A stretch of DNA of 58,330 nt from Methylophaga sp. (GTDB lineage Bacteria > Pseudomonadota > Gammaproteobacteria > Nitrosococcales > Methylophagaceae): positions 1 to 58,330 of the forward strand of contig NVWQ02000072.1 in NCBI GenBank assembly GCA_002733715.2, written 5' to 3'. Of this stretch, positions 57,781 to 58,330 are shown in pieces; position 1 is the stretch's first letter; every line of letters begins with the position of its first letter. Made by a program: the position numbers and the translations under genes. Under the pieces are notes generated by a model. That model saw only the letters and a list, made by a program, of their open reading frames with translations. It did no database searches and was not told the origin of the DNA.

Positions 57781-58330
57781 TTATAGCTTAGCTTCAACCA
57801 ATACGCGTTCAAATACTTCAATCTGATCGCCAGGCTGAACATCAGTGTAATCTTTAACACCAATACCACATTCAACGCCCGACTTAACTTCATTAACATC
57901 ATCTTTAAATCGGCGAAGTGATTCTAGTTCACCTTCGTAAATAACCACGTTATCGCGCAATACACGGATTGGATTAGCACGCTTAATGGTACCTTCAGTG
58001 ACCAAACAACCAGCAATATCACCAAATTTTGGCGAACTAAAGACTTCATCTACACGTGCAAGACCAATGATCTCATCTTTATAGACATCATCTAACATGC
58101 CTGTCATAGCGCTGGTCACAACATCAATTAAGTCATAGATAATACTGAAATATTGAACATCCAAGCCTTTTTCAGCAATAATTCGACGAGCTGTATTATC
58201 AGCACGAACGTTAAAACCGATTAAGATTGCATCTGAAGCACCTGCCAACTGAGCATCTGTTTCATTAATACCACCTACACCTGAAGCAACAATTCGTACC
58301 TTGACTAGATCTGTTGATAAATTCAACAAA
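57781..58330 (-). CDS. infB: Translation initiation factor IF-2, C-terminal part
   Basis: Partial gene; 182 codons to the stop are present and the 5' part lies beyond the right edge. The sequence [34 protein letters not shown] belongs to domain III, and the end ([52 protein letters not shown]) is the C2 domain that binds fMet-tRNA. IF-2 positions the initiator tRNA on the 30S subunit. It heads infB-rbfA-truB. Confidence 0.97.
   Translation of the reverse strand, partial: LLNLSTDLVKVRIVASGVGGINETDAQLAGASDAILIGFNVRADNTARRIIAEKGLDVQYFSIIYDLIDVVTSAMTGMLDDVYKDEIIGLARVDEVFSSPKFGDIAGCLVTEGTIKRANPIRVLRDNVVIYEGELESLRRFKDDVNEVKSGVECGIGVKDYTDVQPGDQIEVFERVLVEAKL

Noticed and set aside
57780-57902. Longer rbfA reading frame starting at 57902
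   Set aside because: It lies within infB in another frame, and the family start MAREFSR is at 57779, one base after the infB stop.

Overview
The window is a stretch of chromosome from an A+T-leaning (by eye about 40% G+C) aerobic or microaerobic gammaproteobacterium. Evidence for the group is the rpoE-rseA-rseB and ygfZ loci, suhB, the PilS/PilR pair, bamD and the infB-rbfA-truB-rpsO-pnp order. Gene order resembles the marine Thiotrichales/Piscirickettsiaceae-type gammaproteobacteria (Cycloclasticus- or Methylophaga-like), but that placement is an inference from memory of such genomes and not proven here. There is no prophage, no complete insertion sequence, no CRISPR array, and I found no rRNA or tRNA gene.

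Layout. 1-3467: envelope-stress sigma factor operon (rpoE-rseA-rseB, the last cut by the window edge) divergent from nadB, then a YgfX-like membrane protein. 3539-8205: ygfZ, then on the minus strand a PP0621-like small protein, pilS, pilR and a small protein with CheZ-like motifs. 8283-13695: typA, suhB, an OprI-like alanine-zipper lipoprotein, an L,D-transpeptidase and bamD. 13743-17779: a tight operon sucC-sucD-nadE-glnB linking succinyl-CoA synthetase, NAD synthetase and PII. 17923-20001: pip-dtd and a membrane-anchored unknown. 19977-32880: a large respiratory block, ccoN-O-Q-P plus an unannotated 39-residue membrane protein, ccoG-H-I-S, and then a periplasmic binding protein and a GGDEF-EAL sensor. 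A perfect FNR/ANR box lies upstream of ccoN. 33255-43231: Mth938-like protein, ihfB, rpsA, cmk, aroA, tyrA, hisC, lspA, ileS, all on the minus strand. 43347-47430: small unknowns (DUF4124, DUF3579), a CBS-pair protein, an orphan type II secretion F-family protein and prfC. 47490-51564: a mod operon (modA, a Ycf46-like AAA ATPase, modB, modC). 51619-58330: pnp, rpsO, an M16 peptidase fused to a membrane/PH-like module, truB, rbfA and the 3' part of infB.

The genes are mostly housekeeping. The unusual material is at the joints: three palindromic elements (52 bp before sucC, 78 bp between lspA and hisC, 166 bp filling the rbfA-truB gap and supplying the ribosome-binding site and start codon of truB); a peptidase of unusual architecture inserted between truB and rpsO; a CheZ-like phosphatase candidate beside pilSR; and a binding protein plus c-di-GMP enzyme appended to the cbb3 oxidase assembly operon. 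Several start codons were revised (pilS, hisC, ccoN, ihfB, rpsO, rbfA, the OprI-like gene) because the longest open frames run into upstream genes, repeats or non-ATG codons.
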